Assembly (NCBI GenBank): GCA_029259725.1
Contig: JAJDER010000028.1
Span: forward strand, 1 to 39,670
Direction: 5' to 3'
Source of the DNA: Planctomycetota bacterium
GTDB taxonomy: Bacteria; Planctomycetota; B15-G4
Length of the DNA: 39,670 nucleotides
The position numbers were made by a program, and so were the translations under genes. Positions within the stretch are counted from its first letter, which is position 1. Each line of letters begins with the position of its first letter. Shown piece after piece: positions 9,030 to 17,012 of the stretch. The notes below the pieces were generated by a model. It made no database searches. It had not been told where the DNA came from and saw only the letters and a program-made list of their open reading frames with translations.

Positions 9030-10818
9030 CGCGCTCGGCCCGAGCCAGCCCCAGGGCGAGCAGTTGCACGTCGGCGGGCGTGACCCCGGCGAGGCGCGAG
9101 GCCTGGCCCAGGTTGGCGGGGCGGATCCGCCGCAGGACCTCGCGCGCCTCGAGCCGAAGCTGGCCCAGCAGGGTGTCGTCCAGGGCTTCGGGCAGCGGCG
9201 TGGACTCCAGGGCCGCGGCCCGCTCCACGTCGCGACGTTGGCGCGCCACGTAACCCGCGTAGCGCACGTCGAGTTCCACCTGCATCGCCTCGTCGGAGTC
9301 GAGTCCGAGCGACGAGAGCGACGGGTCCTCCTCCGAGAGGGTGGCCCAGGTCACGCCCGCGGCGACGCGGCGACGGCGCGGTGCGTCGGACTGCCCGAGC
9401 GCGCGGATGCCGCGGGCGATGTTCGCCTCGCGGACATGCTGGAGCGCGAGTGCCTCGTCGTCGAGCAGCCCCACGGCGTGGGCACGCTCCGCCAGCCGCC
9501 GATCGGCGTTGTCCTGCCGCAGCAACAGCCGGTATTCCGCCCGGCTCGTGAACATCCGGTACGGCTCGCGCGGGCAGCAGCTCACCAGGTCGTCGATCAG
9601 CACGCCCACGTAGGCCTCGTGCCTGCCCAGCACGAGTCCGTCCTCCCCGCGCGCGGCGCGGGCCGCGTTGAGGCCGGCCACGAGTCCCTGTGCCGCGGCC
9701 TCCTCGTAGCCACTCGTGCCGTTGATCTGCCCCGCGAGGAACAGCCCCGAGAGGGCGCGACACTCCAGCGTCGGACGCAGCTGGTAGGCAGGCACGGCGT
9801 CGTACTCCACCGCGTACCCGGGTCGGAGCAGGCGCGCACCGGCCAGTCCCGGCACGCTGTGGACGATCTCCAGCTGGATCTCGGCCGGCAGGCAGTTGGA
9901 CAGCCCGTTGAGGTACAGCGACGGTCCGTCGGTGGTCTCGTGCTCGATGAACACGCGGTGATGGTCGCGGTCAGCGAAGCGCACCACCTTGTCCTCGAGC
10001 GACGGACAGTAGCGCGGACCGGTGCTCTCCAGCGCGCCCCGACCGTACGGACTCCGCGCGAGGTTCTCCCTGACCACGTCGTGCGTGGCCTCGGTCGTGG
10101 CCGTGCGCCAGGTCGGTCGGCTCGGGCGGTCCTTCGGCGGGTCGGTGCGGAAGGAGAAGCGCCCATCGTCCGGCGGGCCGATGTGCTGTTCGAGCCCCGA
10201 GAGGTCGACCGACCCGGCGTGGATGCGCGGCGGCGTGCCGGTCTTGAGCCGCACGAGTTCGAGGCCGAGCCCGCGCAACGACGCCGACAGCTGCCGCGCC
10301 GGAGCCTCACCGATGCGCCCCCCCGCCGAGACCCTGTCGCCGACGTGCATCAGGCCGCGCAGGAACGTGCCCGTCGTCAGCACGATCGCATCGGCCGAGA
10401 GCCGGGTGCCGTCCGTCAGGCGCACCCCGGCCTGGGTCCCGCCCTGATCGAGGATCGCCGCCACCTGGCCGCGACGGACGCTGACGCCGGGCGTGCCCAC
10501 GGTCGTGGCCCGGACGAAGGCCGCGTAGCGCTCCTTGTCCGTCTGCGCACGCGGGCTCTGGACCGCGGGTCCCTTGCGGGTGTTCAGCATGCGGAACTGG
10601 ATCGCCGCGTGGTCGGCGGCGATGCCCATCAGGCCGCCCAGCGCATCCACTTCGCGGGCCAGCTGTCCCTTGGCCAGCCCCCCGATGGACGGGTTGCAGC
10701 TCATGCGTCCGATGGCGGCAGGGTCTAGAGTGATCAACTCCACGCGCGCGCCGACTCGCGCGGCGGCCCGGGCGGCCTCCACGCCGGCGTGCCCCCCGCC
10801 CACGACGAGGACCTTCAT
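8986..10818 (-). CDS. mnmG: tRNA uridine-5-carboxymethylaminomethyl modification enzyme MnmG (GidA)
   Basis: MnmG uses FAD and, with MnmE, modifies the wobble uridine of certain tRNAs. The start at 10818 gives MKVLVVGGGHAGVEAA, the FAD-binding Rossmann motif. The family's MSCNPSIGGLAKGQ and HL/RE-type segments, CPSLEDKVVRF, FLAGQINGTSGYEEAAAQG, and the C-terminal RIRPANLGQASRLAGVTPAD are all present. Length is 610 residues, slightly shorter than the usual ~625. The 3' end runs 44 bases into the opposite-strand ruvA. mnmE is not in the window. MnmA, which adds the 2-thio group to the same base, is at 23061-24152. Confidence 0.96.
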   Translation of the reverse strand: MKVLVVGGGHAGVEAARAAARVGARVELITLDPAAIGRMSCNPSIGGLAKGQLAREVDALGGLMGIAADHAAIQFRMLNTRKGPAVQSPRAQTDKERYAAFVRATTVGTPGVSVRRGQVAAILDQGGTQAGVRLTDGTRLSADAIVLTTGTFLRGLMHVGDRVSAGGRIGEAPARQLSASLRGLGLELVRLKTGTPPRIHAGSVDLSGLEQHIGPPDDGRFSFRTDPPKDRPSRPTWRTATTEATHDVVRENLARSPYGRGALESTGPRYCPSLEDKVVRFADRDHHRVFIEHETTDGPSLYLNGLSNCLPAEIQLEIVHSVPGLAGARLLRPGYAVEYDAVPAYQLRPTLECRALSGLFLAGQINGTSGYEEAAAQGLVAGLNAARAARGEDGLVLGRHEAYVGVLIDDLVSCCPREPYRMFTSRAEYRLLLRQDNADRRLAERAHAVGLLDDEALALQHVREANIARGIRALGQSDAPRRRRVAAGVTWATLSEEDPSLSSLGLDSDEAMQVELDVRYAGYVARQRRDVERAAALESTPLPEALDDTLLGQLRLEAREVLRRIRPANLGQASRLAGVTPADVQLLALGLARAERVRHPPNERSAGAPA

Positions 10819-10842
10819 GCGGCGGCGTCCAGTCGTCACCAT

Positions 10843-11904
10843 GTGTGCGTTCCGATCCTAATCGTCGCGAGCCCTCGGCGCCCGTCCGAGCTCGTCTTCC
10901 CTGGGCGCCCCCGGACTTCCGCCATCACCTCGCACCTCGAGCTCGCCGACGTGGACCTCACCCGGGACGGGCGCCCCCTCGTGAGGGGCCTGTCGCTGGA
11001 ACTCCAGCCCGGCGAACGCCTCGTCCTCGTCGGCCCCAACGGGAGCGGGAAGTCGACCCTGCTGCGCGCGGTGGCGGGTCTGGCCGAACCCTCCCGCGGC
11101 CGCATCGACCGCCCCGCGACGCCACCGGGCATGCTCTTCCAGGAAGGGGCGCTCTGGCCCCACCTGACCGTCGAGCAGCACCTGGCCTTCGTGGACACGA
11201 GCGGGGACCTGGCCTGGCGCGATCACCTGCTGACCCTGTTCTCCCTCGGGGCTCTGCGGCGCTCCCGACCCGACCGCATGTCCGGCGGCGAGCGCGTGCG
11301 CCTCGCCCTCGCTCGCACGTTCGCCGGTCGCCCGGCGTGGGTGCTGCTCGACGAACCCCTCACCCACCTCGACCCCGCGATCCAGGGTGACGTCCGCCAG
11401 ACGCTGCCGATGCTGGTCGAGGAACTGGGCGCCACGGCCCTCACCGTGACCCACGATCCGGACGACGTGCTGCTCTTCGGTCGCCGCCTGCTCGCTCTCG
11501 ACGGTCGCGGCGGCTGGTGGCTCGGCGACGCCCGGACCGCGCTCGAGTCCCCGCCCACCGCCTCGCTGGCCGTCTTCTGCGGACGCGGGACGGTGCTCCA
11601 GGGCCGAGCCGACGACCGTGGGGAGGTCGACCTCGGCGTCGGGCTGACCCTCCAGGGTCGTCGGCCGGGCGAGTCCGTGAGCGCCTTCCTCGACGCCGCC
11701 GCCGTGCAGTTCGGGGACTCGTTCGAGACGGAGGGTGAGCCGGCCGTGTTCGTGGCCCCCGACCGCCGCGGCGGATCCTGGCTGCGCATCGGGCCGCGCC
11801 TGTTCCGCAGCGCGCACAGTGCCGGGCACTTCCGGCCGGGCGATGCCGTCTCGGTCCGCATCGTCGGCGAGCCACGTCCGCTCCAGGAAGGCGTCGGCGC
11901 ATGA
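10843..11904 (+). CDS. ABC transporter ATP-binding protein with C-terminal TOBE-like domain
   Basis: This is an ATPase of an ABC importer-type system. All motifs are present: Walker A GPNGSGKST near residue 64, Q-loop MLFQEGALWPHLTV, signature MSGGERVRLALART, Walker B WVLLDEPLTHLD and the switch VTHD. After about residue 245, a beta-rich segment (VLQGRADDRGEVDLGVGLTLQG, AVQFG) resembles the TOBE domain of ModC/PotA/CysA-type ATPases, which binds ligands or regulates transport. No permease or binding protein gene is next to it. The start is uncertain: GTG 10843 is the first start outside mnmG, but conserved homology begins only at about LELADVDL, and an ATG at 10789 would overlap mnmG. Its stop overlaps the cytochrome start as ATGA. 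Confidence 0.88.
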   Translation: MCVPILIVASPRRPSELVFPGRPRTSAITSHLELADVDLTRDGRPLVRGLSLELQPGERLVLVGPNGSGKSTLLRAVAGLAEPSRGRIDRPATPPGMLFQEGALWPHLTVEQHLAFVDTSGDLAWRDHLLTLFSLGALRRSRPDRMSGGERVRLALARTFAGRPAWVLLDEPLTHLDPAIQGDVRQTLPMLVEELGATALTVTHDPDDVLLFGRRLLALDGRGGWWLGDARTALESPPTASLAVFCGRGTVLQGRADDRGEVDLGVGLTLQGRRPGESVSAFLDAAAVQFGDSFETEGEPAVFVAPDRRGGSWLRIGPRLFRSAHSAGHFRPGDAVSVRIVGEPRPLQEGVGA

Positions 11905-12986
11905 ACCTGCGCGCGCTTGCGGGTCTCGGGCTGTTGGTGGCGTTCGCGGGCGCGCTGCTGGTGGTCTCCCGGTCGGGTGAGCCGGACCCCCAAGGACCCG
12001 GGACGACCTCGGTCGGCGACTCGGCCAGCGCCGCCCTCGACCGCTTCACCGGGCCGGACTCGTGCCTGCCCTGCCACGCCGACGTCGTGAGCGAGTGGAG
12101 GGCGTCGATGCACGCCCAGGCCTTCCTCGATCCGCAGGTTCGTGCCCCCAGCCAGAGCAACAACTTCCAGAAGACCGAGTGCCTGCCGTGTCACGCGCCG
12201 GCCCCGCTGTTCGACCACGGCATCCTCGAGGGCACGCGCGTGCTGGCGCGCGGCGAGCGACGGGCCGACGGCATCGACTGCCTCAGCTGCCATCGCACCG
12301 GCGAGGGCATGGCCGCCTCGCGCACGGGCCTGACCGGAGCGTGCCGGCCGGTGTACCGCGAGGAGCTCTCGACCCACCGGATGTGCGCGGCATGCCACGA
12401 CCAGCACAACACGCATGAGGAGTGGCTGGTGTCCCCGGCGGCCGGCGCGGGCGACGACTGCATCAGCTGCCACATGCAGCGCGTCGCGCGCACGGACACC
12501 GAGGTCGGCGCGCCCCGCTCCGGACGCAGCCACCGCTTCCTGGGTGGGCGGGACAGGGACTTCGCCCTCGCCGGACTGGCGCTGACCCACGAGCTCCGGC
12601 AACCCTCGGGTGACGCCGGAGACCGCGTGCTGGCGGTCACCCTCGAGAACCGGTTCGCCGGGCACAACCTGCCCACCGACTCGCGCAACCGTGCCCTGGA
12701 CCTGGTGGTGACGCTCTTCGACGCGCACGGTCTGGCGCTCCCGGCGACGGTTCCGCTCGTCGCCCCGGGCGAGACCGAGGGCACCGCCCGCCGGCGCTTC
12801 CGAAACCCGTACCGGTCGTCGGGCAACCCGAGCACCCAGCTTCCCGCCGGCGAGTCCTCGCGGCTGGAGGTTCCGCTGCCGTCCTCGGCCCGGCGGGCCC
12901 GCATCGAGCTGCTCTACAAGCTGCAGCCGTTCATCACCGACGGGGAGGCGCACTGGAGCCTCACCGAGGACGTCGTCCTGCCCTGA
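11901..12986 (+). CDS. Pentaheme c-type cytochrome (cytochrome c554-like)
   Basis: An electron-transfer or redox protein of the periplasm or outer face. Residues 5-23 form an uncleaved signal anchor or signal peptide. Five CxxCH heme c sites are visible: C55-H59, C94-H98, C127-H131, C162-H166 and C187-H191, with extra His residues (MHAQAF, CHDQHNTHEEW) that could be distal ligands. This layout resembles the cytochrome c554/c' family found in nitrogen- and sulfur-cycle enzymes. The part after 215 is heme-free and beta-rich, with the FAGHNLPTDSRNR stretch common in C-terminal halves of such proteins. It is translationally coupled (ATGA) to the upstream ABC ATPase. No partner quinol oxidase or reductase is visible, so the substrate is unknown. 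Confidence 0.88.
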   Translation: MNLRALAGLGLLVAFAGALLVVSRSGEPDPQGPGTTSVGDSASAALDRFTGPDSCLPCHADVVSEWRASMHAQAFLDPQVRAPSQSNNFQKTECLPCHAPAPLFDHGILEGTRVLARGERRADGIDCLSCHRTGEGMAASRTGLTGACRPVYREELSTHRMCAACHDQHNTHEEWLVSPAAGAGDDCISCHMQRVARTDTEVGAPRSGRSHRFLGGRDRDFALAGLALTHELRQPSGDAGDRVLAVTLENRFAGHNLPTDSRNRALDLVVTLFDAHGLALPATVPLVAPGETEGTARRRFRNPYRSSGNPSTQLPAGESSRLEVPLPSSARRARIELLYKLQPFITDGEAHWSLTEDVVLP

Positions 12987-13083
12987 GCCGCGCCGGGACC
13001 CCGCTTGAACCCGCCGGGATCGCATGGGAACGTGCCTTGCCCGGGAAGAGTCCCGGCACCCGGTCCGTCGGACCCTGGACGAG

Positions 13084-13617
13084 ATGATGACGCCCTCCCG
13101 CTCCCTGCTTCCGCTGCTCCTGGTCGGTGCACTCCTGACGGCGTGCTCCGGCCCCGAGAACTACTTCCAGCGCCGCTGGTACGACGCCACCGATGTGATC
13201 GACCTGAAGTACGGATGTACCTGGAACTCGTTCGGGCTCGGCGCCAAGGTCGAGGCCACCAACTACATCGGGGCCGGCATCGGCATCGGCATCCAGGAAC
13301 TGCTGTACGAGCAGTTCGGACGGCACCTCGCCGTCGACGAGGCGGACTTCCTGTACCTGGGCGTCTTCGGCGTCGACGGCCCCGGAACCGAGAACCCGCC
13401 GTCCCACCGCAGCGAGTTCAGTGTCGTGGGCATCAACTGCTGCCAGGACGAGCGGCCGCTCTGGGTGGACCGCTTCCGCGTGGGTGGTGAACTCTGGCTG
13501 CTCAACGCCGTCGGCGGCGTCTACCTGAACGCCGGGCAGGCGGTCGACTTCCTCGGCGGCCTGCTCATGCTCGACATGGCGGACGATGACAACCTGCCGC
13601 TCGACGTGCCCTGGTAG
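13084..13617 (+). CDS. Lipoprotein of unknown function (paralogue 1)
   Basis: This 177-residue protein has a lipoprotein signal peptide with lipobox LLTAC (C21), so the mature form is membrane-anchored by lipid. I do not recognise the family. The body is Gly/aromatic-rich: TDVIDLKYG, GLGAKVEATNYIGAGIGIG, VVGIN, RFRVGGELWLLN and a VDFLGG-containing tail. The alternating pattern suggests beta strands. It shares this whole layout with the next gene, so the pair arose by tandem duplication. The start is one of two adjacent ATGs (13084, 13087). The 97-base gap upstream holds a CCGGGA-AGAG-TCCCGG hairpin (13041-13056) with no U-tract, perhaps ending the cytochrome transcript. Confidence 0.8.
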   Translation: MMTPSRSLLPLLLVGALLTACSGPENYFQRRWYDATDVIDLKYGCTWNSFGLGAKVEATNYIGAGIGIGIQELLYEQFGRHLAVDEADFLYLGVFGVDGPGTENPPSHRSEFSVVGINCCQDERPLWVDRFRVGGELWLLNAVGGVYLNAGQAVDFLGGLLMLDMADDDNLPLDVPW

Positions 13618-13763
13618 GGACGCGGCGGCGACCCCATACTCGCGCCGATCCGGCGTGAAGCGGCGGTTCCGCGCGGGTTTCCGAGCGCCCCGGGGCGGGG
13701 CAGCCGCACGATTCTGCTCGAATCGTCCCAAAAGTCTCGCCACACTCGGGTCGATGGGCACCC

Positions 13764-13784
13764 GGTCCCCTTCCAGAGGGGGCC
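13764..13784 (+). terminator. Hairpin between the two paralogous lipoprotein genes
   Basis: The gap 13618-13823 has no gene. Within it, GGTCCCCT (13764-13771) can pair with AGGGGGCC (13777-13784) around a five-base loop, an 8-base stem with one T-G pair. Only two T's follow, so it may be a weak terminator for the first lipoprotein gene or a leader structure 40 bases before the second. I see no convincing promoter in the rest of the gap. Confidence 0.4.
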
Positions 13785-13823
13785 CTTGACCGTTTGGCTC
13801 CGTCCCCCGCCGGGAAACCCTCC

Positions 13824-14366
13824 ATGTCCAGTTCGCGTGCCTCTTTCGTCGCCCTGATCGTCGTCGGCCTCCTCGCCACCGGGTGTGCCGCACCCGGCGA
13901 CAACTACCTCTCCGACCGCGGCTACGACCTGACCGACGTCATCGACGTGAAGTGGTCGGGCTCCTGGGACAGCTATGGCCTGGGCGCCAAGGTCGAAGCG
14001 ACCAACTATCTCGGCGCCGGCGTCGGCTATGGCGCCGCGAACGACGTCGACGAGAAGTACGGCCGTCGCTGGGACCACTCGGATCGCAACGTCTTCGTGC
14101 ACATGCTGCTGTGGGGCTACGACGGCCCGGCCAACGACCCCGGCGCCTCCCGCGGCGACGACGAGTTCTACGTCGTCGGCATCAACGGCTGGCAGGAGCG
14201 GCGTCCCGCGATGTTCCAGCGCTGGCGCGTCGGCGGCGAGGTGATCTTCATGCCGCTCAACCTCGGCCTCTACGTGAACCTGGCCGAGATCGGTGATTTC
14301 CTCACCGGCATCGTGACCTACGACTGGGCCGAGGACGACCACATCGCGTTCGGCACCGGACTCTAG
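13824..14366 (+). CDS. Lipoprotein of unknown function (paralogue 2)
   Basis: A 180-residue lipoprotein with signal peptide and lipobox LLATGC (C21). It is a paralogue of the upstream gene: after the Cys both have N-Y, then YD.TDVID.K, W.S.GLGAKVEATNY.GAG.G.G, a V...WG/FG.DGP segment, VVGIN.....RP, RWRVGGE, a VYVN or LYVN strand and a DFL.G strand ending in an Asp-rich tail. The internal region between GAG and DGP differs most (NDVDEKYGRRWDHSD here). Unknown function; probably a small beta-rich envelope protein. It ends 9 bases before the converging ribD gene. The start at ATG 13824 is chosen because it gives a normal signal peptide; an upstream ATG at 13794 would add ten unneeded residues. 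Confidence 0.8.
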   Translation: MSSSRASFVALIVVGLLATGCAAPGDNYLSDRGYDLTDVIDVKWSGSWDSYGLGAKVEATNYLGAGVGYGAANDVDEKYGRRWDHSDRNVFVHMLLWGYDGPANDPGASRGDDEFYVVGINGWQERRPAMFQRWRVGGEVIFMPLNLGLYVNLAEIGDFLTGIVTYDWAEDDHIAFGTGL

Positions 14367-14375
14367 TCGCCCGGC

Positions 14376-15488
14376 TCAGCGGCGCGCTTCGACGAAGCCC
14401 CGCAACAACACGTCGGGGCCGAGCGGCTCGATCCGCGGATCGATCAGCCCGAGGCGCGCGGCCAGGACCTCGGCCGTGACGTCACCGGTGGCCGGGTCGC
14501 CCCCCAGGGCGGCCAGGCTCCCCGGACCCAGACGATGCGGGGTCAGGAACACGGCCAGCTGATCGATGAGGCCGGCCTGACGGCACCGGGTCAGGGTGTG
14601 GGCACCGCCCTCGACCATGACCCGGTGCACCCCGTTCAGCCGCAGCGTGTCGAAGACGGCGGCGAGCCAGCCCGGCCCCGCGGGCACGCGGAAGATGACC
14701 GCACCTCGCTCGGCCAGCCCGGTCGCGCGGCGCTCGCTGCCGCCCGCACCGTCAGCATCGGTCGCGAACAGCCAGGTGGGCGTCTCGTCGGCGGTGGACA
14801 GCAGCTGGCAGTGCGGTGAGGTCCGCAGGTGCGGGTCGAGCACCACTCGGCGCAGCGGTCGAACCGCCGGGACGCCCCGGGCGGTCAGGCCTGGATCGTC
14901 GACCTCGACCGTGGTCGCGCCCACGACGATCGCGTCGAGATGGGCGCGCCACAGATGCACCCGGGCGTTGGCCTCGGCACCCGTGAGCTGGAACCGGGAG
15001 GGGTCCGGAGACGGCGGTGGTGCAAGCGCTCCGTCGGCGGACTGGGCCCACTTCGCCAGGACGTGGGGTCGCCCGGAGCGCTGGGACTGCACGAAGCGGT
15101 CGAGCAGCCCCGCGCACGCCGCGTCCTCGACCTGGACGACTTGCACGCCGTGCTGCTCGAGCAGGGTGAGGCCGCGCCCGGCGTGTGCCGGGTTGGGATC
15201 GACGGCTCCGACCACGACGCGAGCCACCCCCGACTCCAGGACGGCCTCGAGGCAGGGCGGCTGCTTGCCGTGGGTGCTGCAGGGTTCCAGGGTGACCACC
15301 AGGGTCGCGCCCCGCGCCGCACCACCGGTGCCCGCGCGCGCCAGGGACTCGAAGAGATCACGCTCGGCGTGCAGCGCACCGAAGTGTCGGTGCCAGCCCT
15401 CCGCCACGACCTCGCCGTCGCGGAGCAGCACGGCGCCGACGGGGGGGTTGGGTTCGACATCCCCGCGCGCGGCACGGGCGAGTTCCAC
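14376..15488 (-). CDS. ribD: Bifunctional riboflavin biosynthesis deaminase/reductase RibD
   Basis: RibD deaminates 2,5-diamino-6-ribosylamino-pyrimidinone phosphate and then reduces the ribose, two steps of riboflavin synthesis. The deaminase domain has PNPPVGAVLL, the zinc motif HAE (GALHAERD) and LEPCSTHGKQPPC. The reductase domain has LAKWAQSADGALA, DAIVVGATTVEVDDPGLTAR and MVEGGAHTLT. The first ordinary start is GTG 15488, but this removes part of the first helix that RibD proteins have before PNP. The frame extends upstream through SEVAALSRAVELARAARG to a CTG at 15539-15537 that overlaps the miaB stop as CTGA. Other rib genes are absent from the window. It lies directly after miaB on the same strand. 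Confidence 0.93.
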   Translation of the reverse strand: MELARAARGDVEPNPPVGAVLLRDGEVVAEGWHRHFGALHAERDLFESLARAGTGGAARGATLVVTLEPCSTHGKQPPCLEAVLESGVARVVVGAVDPNPAHAGRGLTLLEQHGVQVVQVEDAACAGLLDRFVQSQRSGRPHVLAKWAQSADGALAPPPSPDPSRFQLTGAEANARVHLWRAHLDAIVVGATTVEVDDPGLTARGVPAVRPLRRVVLDPHLRTSPHCQLLSTADETPTWLFATDADGAGGSERRATGLAERGAVIFRVPAGPGWLAAVFDTLRLNGVHRVMVEGGAHTLTRCRQAGLIDQLAVFLTPHRLGPGSLAALGGDPATGDVTAEVLAARLGLIDPRIEPLGPDVLLRGFVEARR

Positions 15489-15535
15489 CGCCCGCGACAG
15501 GGCGGCGACCTCGCTCGCCTTCGCCGGCGCGGGGC

Positions 15536-16936
15536 TCAGACCGCCGCCGGGGCCGGGGAGGCCGGGGCCGAGCGCACCTCGGACACCGCGTGCCCGGAGA
15601 GGGTCAGGGCCGTCACGTCGGTGACCTCGACCTCGATGAACCGTCCCTCCACGTCGGGATCGCCCTCGAAGACGAGCCGGTCGAACGCGAGGTTGCGGCC
15701 GAACAGGCGCCGCGGGTCCTTGCGCGAGGCACCCTCCACGAGCACCTCGTGACGGGACCCGATCAGGCCGCGGTGACGCTCCAGCATGAGGCGGTTCTGA
15801 AGCGCATTGAGTGCGGCGAGGCGCTCACGCTTCACGGCGTCGGGCACGTCATCGTCCATCCGCCCGAAGGCGGGCGTGCCCGGGCGAGGCGAGTACCGGA
15901 AGACGTAGGCCTGGCTGAAACGGCTGCGTTCCATCAGGCGGCGCGTGCCCTCGAAGTCCTCGTCGGTCTCACCCGGGAAGCCCACGATGATGTCGGCGCC
16001 GATCTCGATGCCCGGGATGCGTTCGCGAAGCGAGACGAGGATCTCGTCGTAGCGCTCGACAGTGTAGCCGCGAGCCATGCGCCGCAACACGCTGTCGCTC
16101 CCCGACTGAGGCGGCAGGTGCAGGAACAGGCCACTCTTGCGGCAGGCGGCCATGGCATCGACGAGACGGTCGTCCATCTCTTCGGGGTGACTGGTGATGA
16201 AGCGCACGCGGTGCAGGCCGGGCAGCTCCTCGAGTCGGTGCAGGAGCTCGCCCAGGCTGCGGTCCTCGCGCCGGCCCCAGGCGTTGACGGTCTGGCCCAG
16301 GAGCGTGACCTCGACCACGCCGTCGTCCACGAGCTGGTCGATCTCGGCGATCACGTCGGCCATGGGTCGCGAGACCTCGACCCCGCGCGTGTTGGGCACG
16401 ACGCAGTAGGTACAGCGCTTGTCACAGCCGCGCATGACGTTGACGAAGGCGCGTCCGCGGTGCGGGCGCACGGTCACGTCGCGCTCCTCGCTCACCGTCT
16501 CCGGGTCCCCCTCCAGGGCGATCAGCCGGGTGCGGTCGGCACGCACCTCGTCGAGCATGCGCGCGACCTTCGGAAAGTCCCGCGTCCCGGCCACGAAGTC
16601 GAGGGCCGGCCAGCGCGAGAGCAGCTCCTGCCCCTGGCGCTGGGCCTGGCAGCCGAGCACACCGAGAGCCAGATCGGGGTGGCTGCGCTTGAGCACCGAC
16701 AGCTCACCCAGATGGCTGTGGACCCGATGCTCGGCCTGATCGCGGATGGCGCAGGTGACCAGCAGCACCGCCGCCGCCTCCTCGTCCCGGTCGGTGAAGT
16801 CGTACCCGGCCCGCTTGAGCGCCGAAACCATCAGTTCGGCGTCGAGCTTGTTCATCTGGCAGCCGAAGACCTCGAGCAGCACCTTGGGGCCGCCCGCGTG
16901 GCCGATCGGAGGAGGACTGAGCACCGCGTCGTTCAT
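15536..16936 (-). CDS. miaB: tRNA-2-methylthio-N6-dimethylallyladenosine synthase MiaB
   Basis: MiaB is a radical-SAM methylthiotransferase that turns i6A37 of tRNA into ms2i6A37. The 466-residue protein has the N-terminal UPF0004 domain with its three cluster Cys (C26 in EVFGCQMNK, C62 in VTCAIRD, C96 in LGCQAQ), the radical-SAM motif C171-DKR-C175-TY-C178, GQTVNAWG, FITSHPEEM, LPPQSGSD (usually LPVQSGS), GFPGETDEDF, and a C-terminal TRAM domain (residues ~385-450). The start MNDAV at 16936 is the last Met before the conserved region; an in-frame Met at 16945 is possible. It is transcribed into ribD. Its start is about 76 bases from the divergent TPR gene. Confidence 0.96.
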   Translation of the reverse strand: MNDAVLSPPPIGHAGGPKVLLEVFGCQMNKLDAELMVSALKRAGYDFTDRDEEAAAVLLVTCAIRDQAEHRVHSHLGELSVLKRSHPDLALGVLGCQAQRQGQELLSRWPALDFVAGTRDFPKVARMLDEVRADRTRLIALEGDPETVSEERDVTVRPHRGRAFVNVMRGCDKRCTYCVVPNTRGVEVSRPMADVIAEIDQLVDDGVVEVTLLGQTVNAWGRREDRSLGELLHRLEELPGLHRVRFITSHPEEMDDRLVDAMAACRKSGLFLHLPPQSGSDSVLRRMARGYTVERYDEILVSLRERIPGIEIGADIIVGFPGETDEDFEGTRRLMERSRFSQAYVFRYSPRPGTPAFGRMDDDVPDAVKRERLAALNALQNRLMLERHRGLIGSRHEVLVEGASRKDPRRLFGRNLAFDRLVFEGDPDVEGRFIEVEVTDVTALTLSGHAVSEVRSAPASPAPAAV

Positions 16937-17012
16937 CGCCCGCATTGTGCCAGAACAGGTCCCTGCTCCGCCCACCGTTGCGCCACTCCGCGTGTCGCTC
17001 TACGGTCCCGCT

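Noticed and set aside
16937..16960. CTGGCAC upstream of miaB as a sigma54 promoter
   Set aside because: The -24 box is good, but the -12 region reads GGGC without TTGC.
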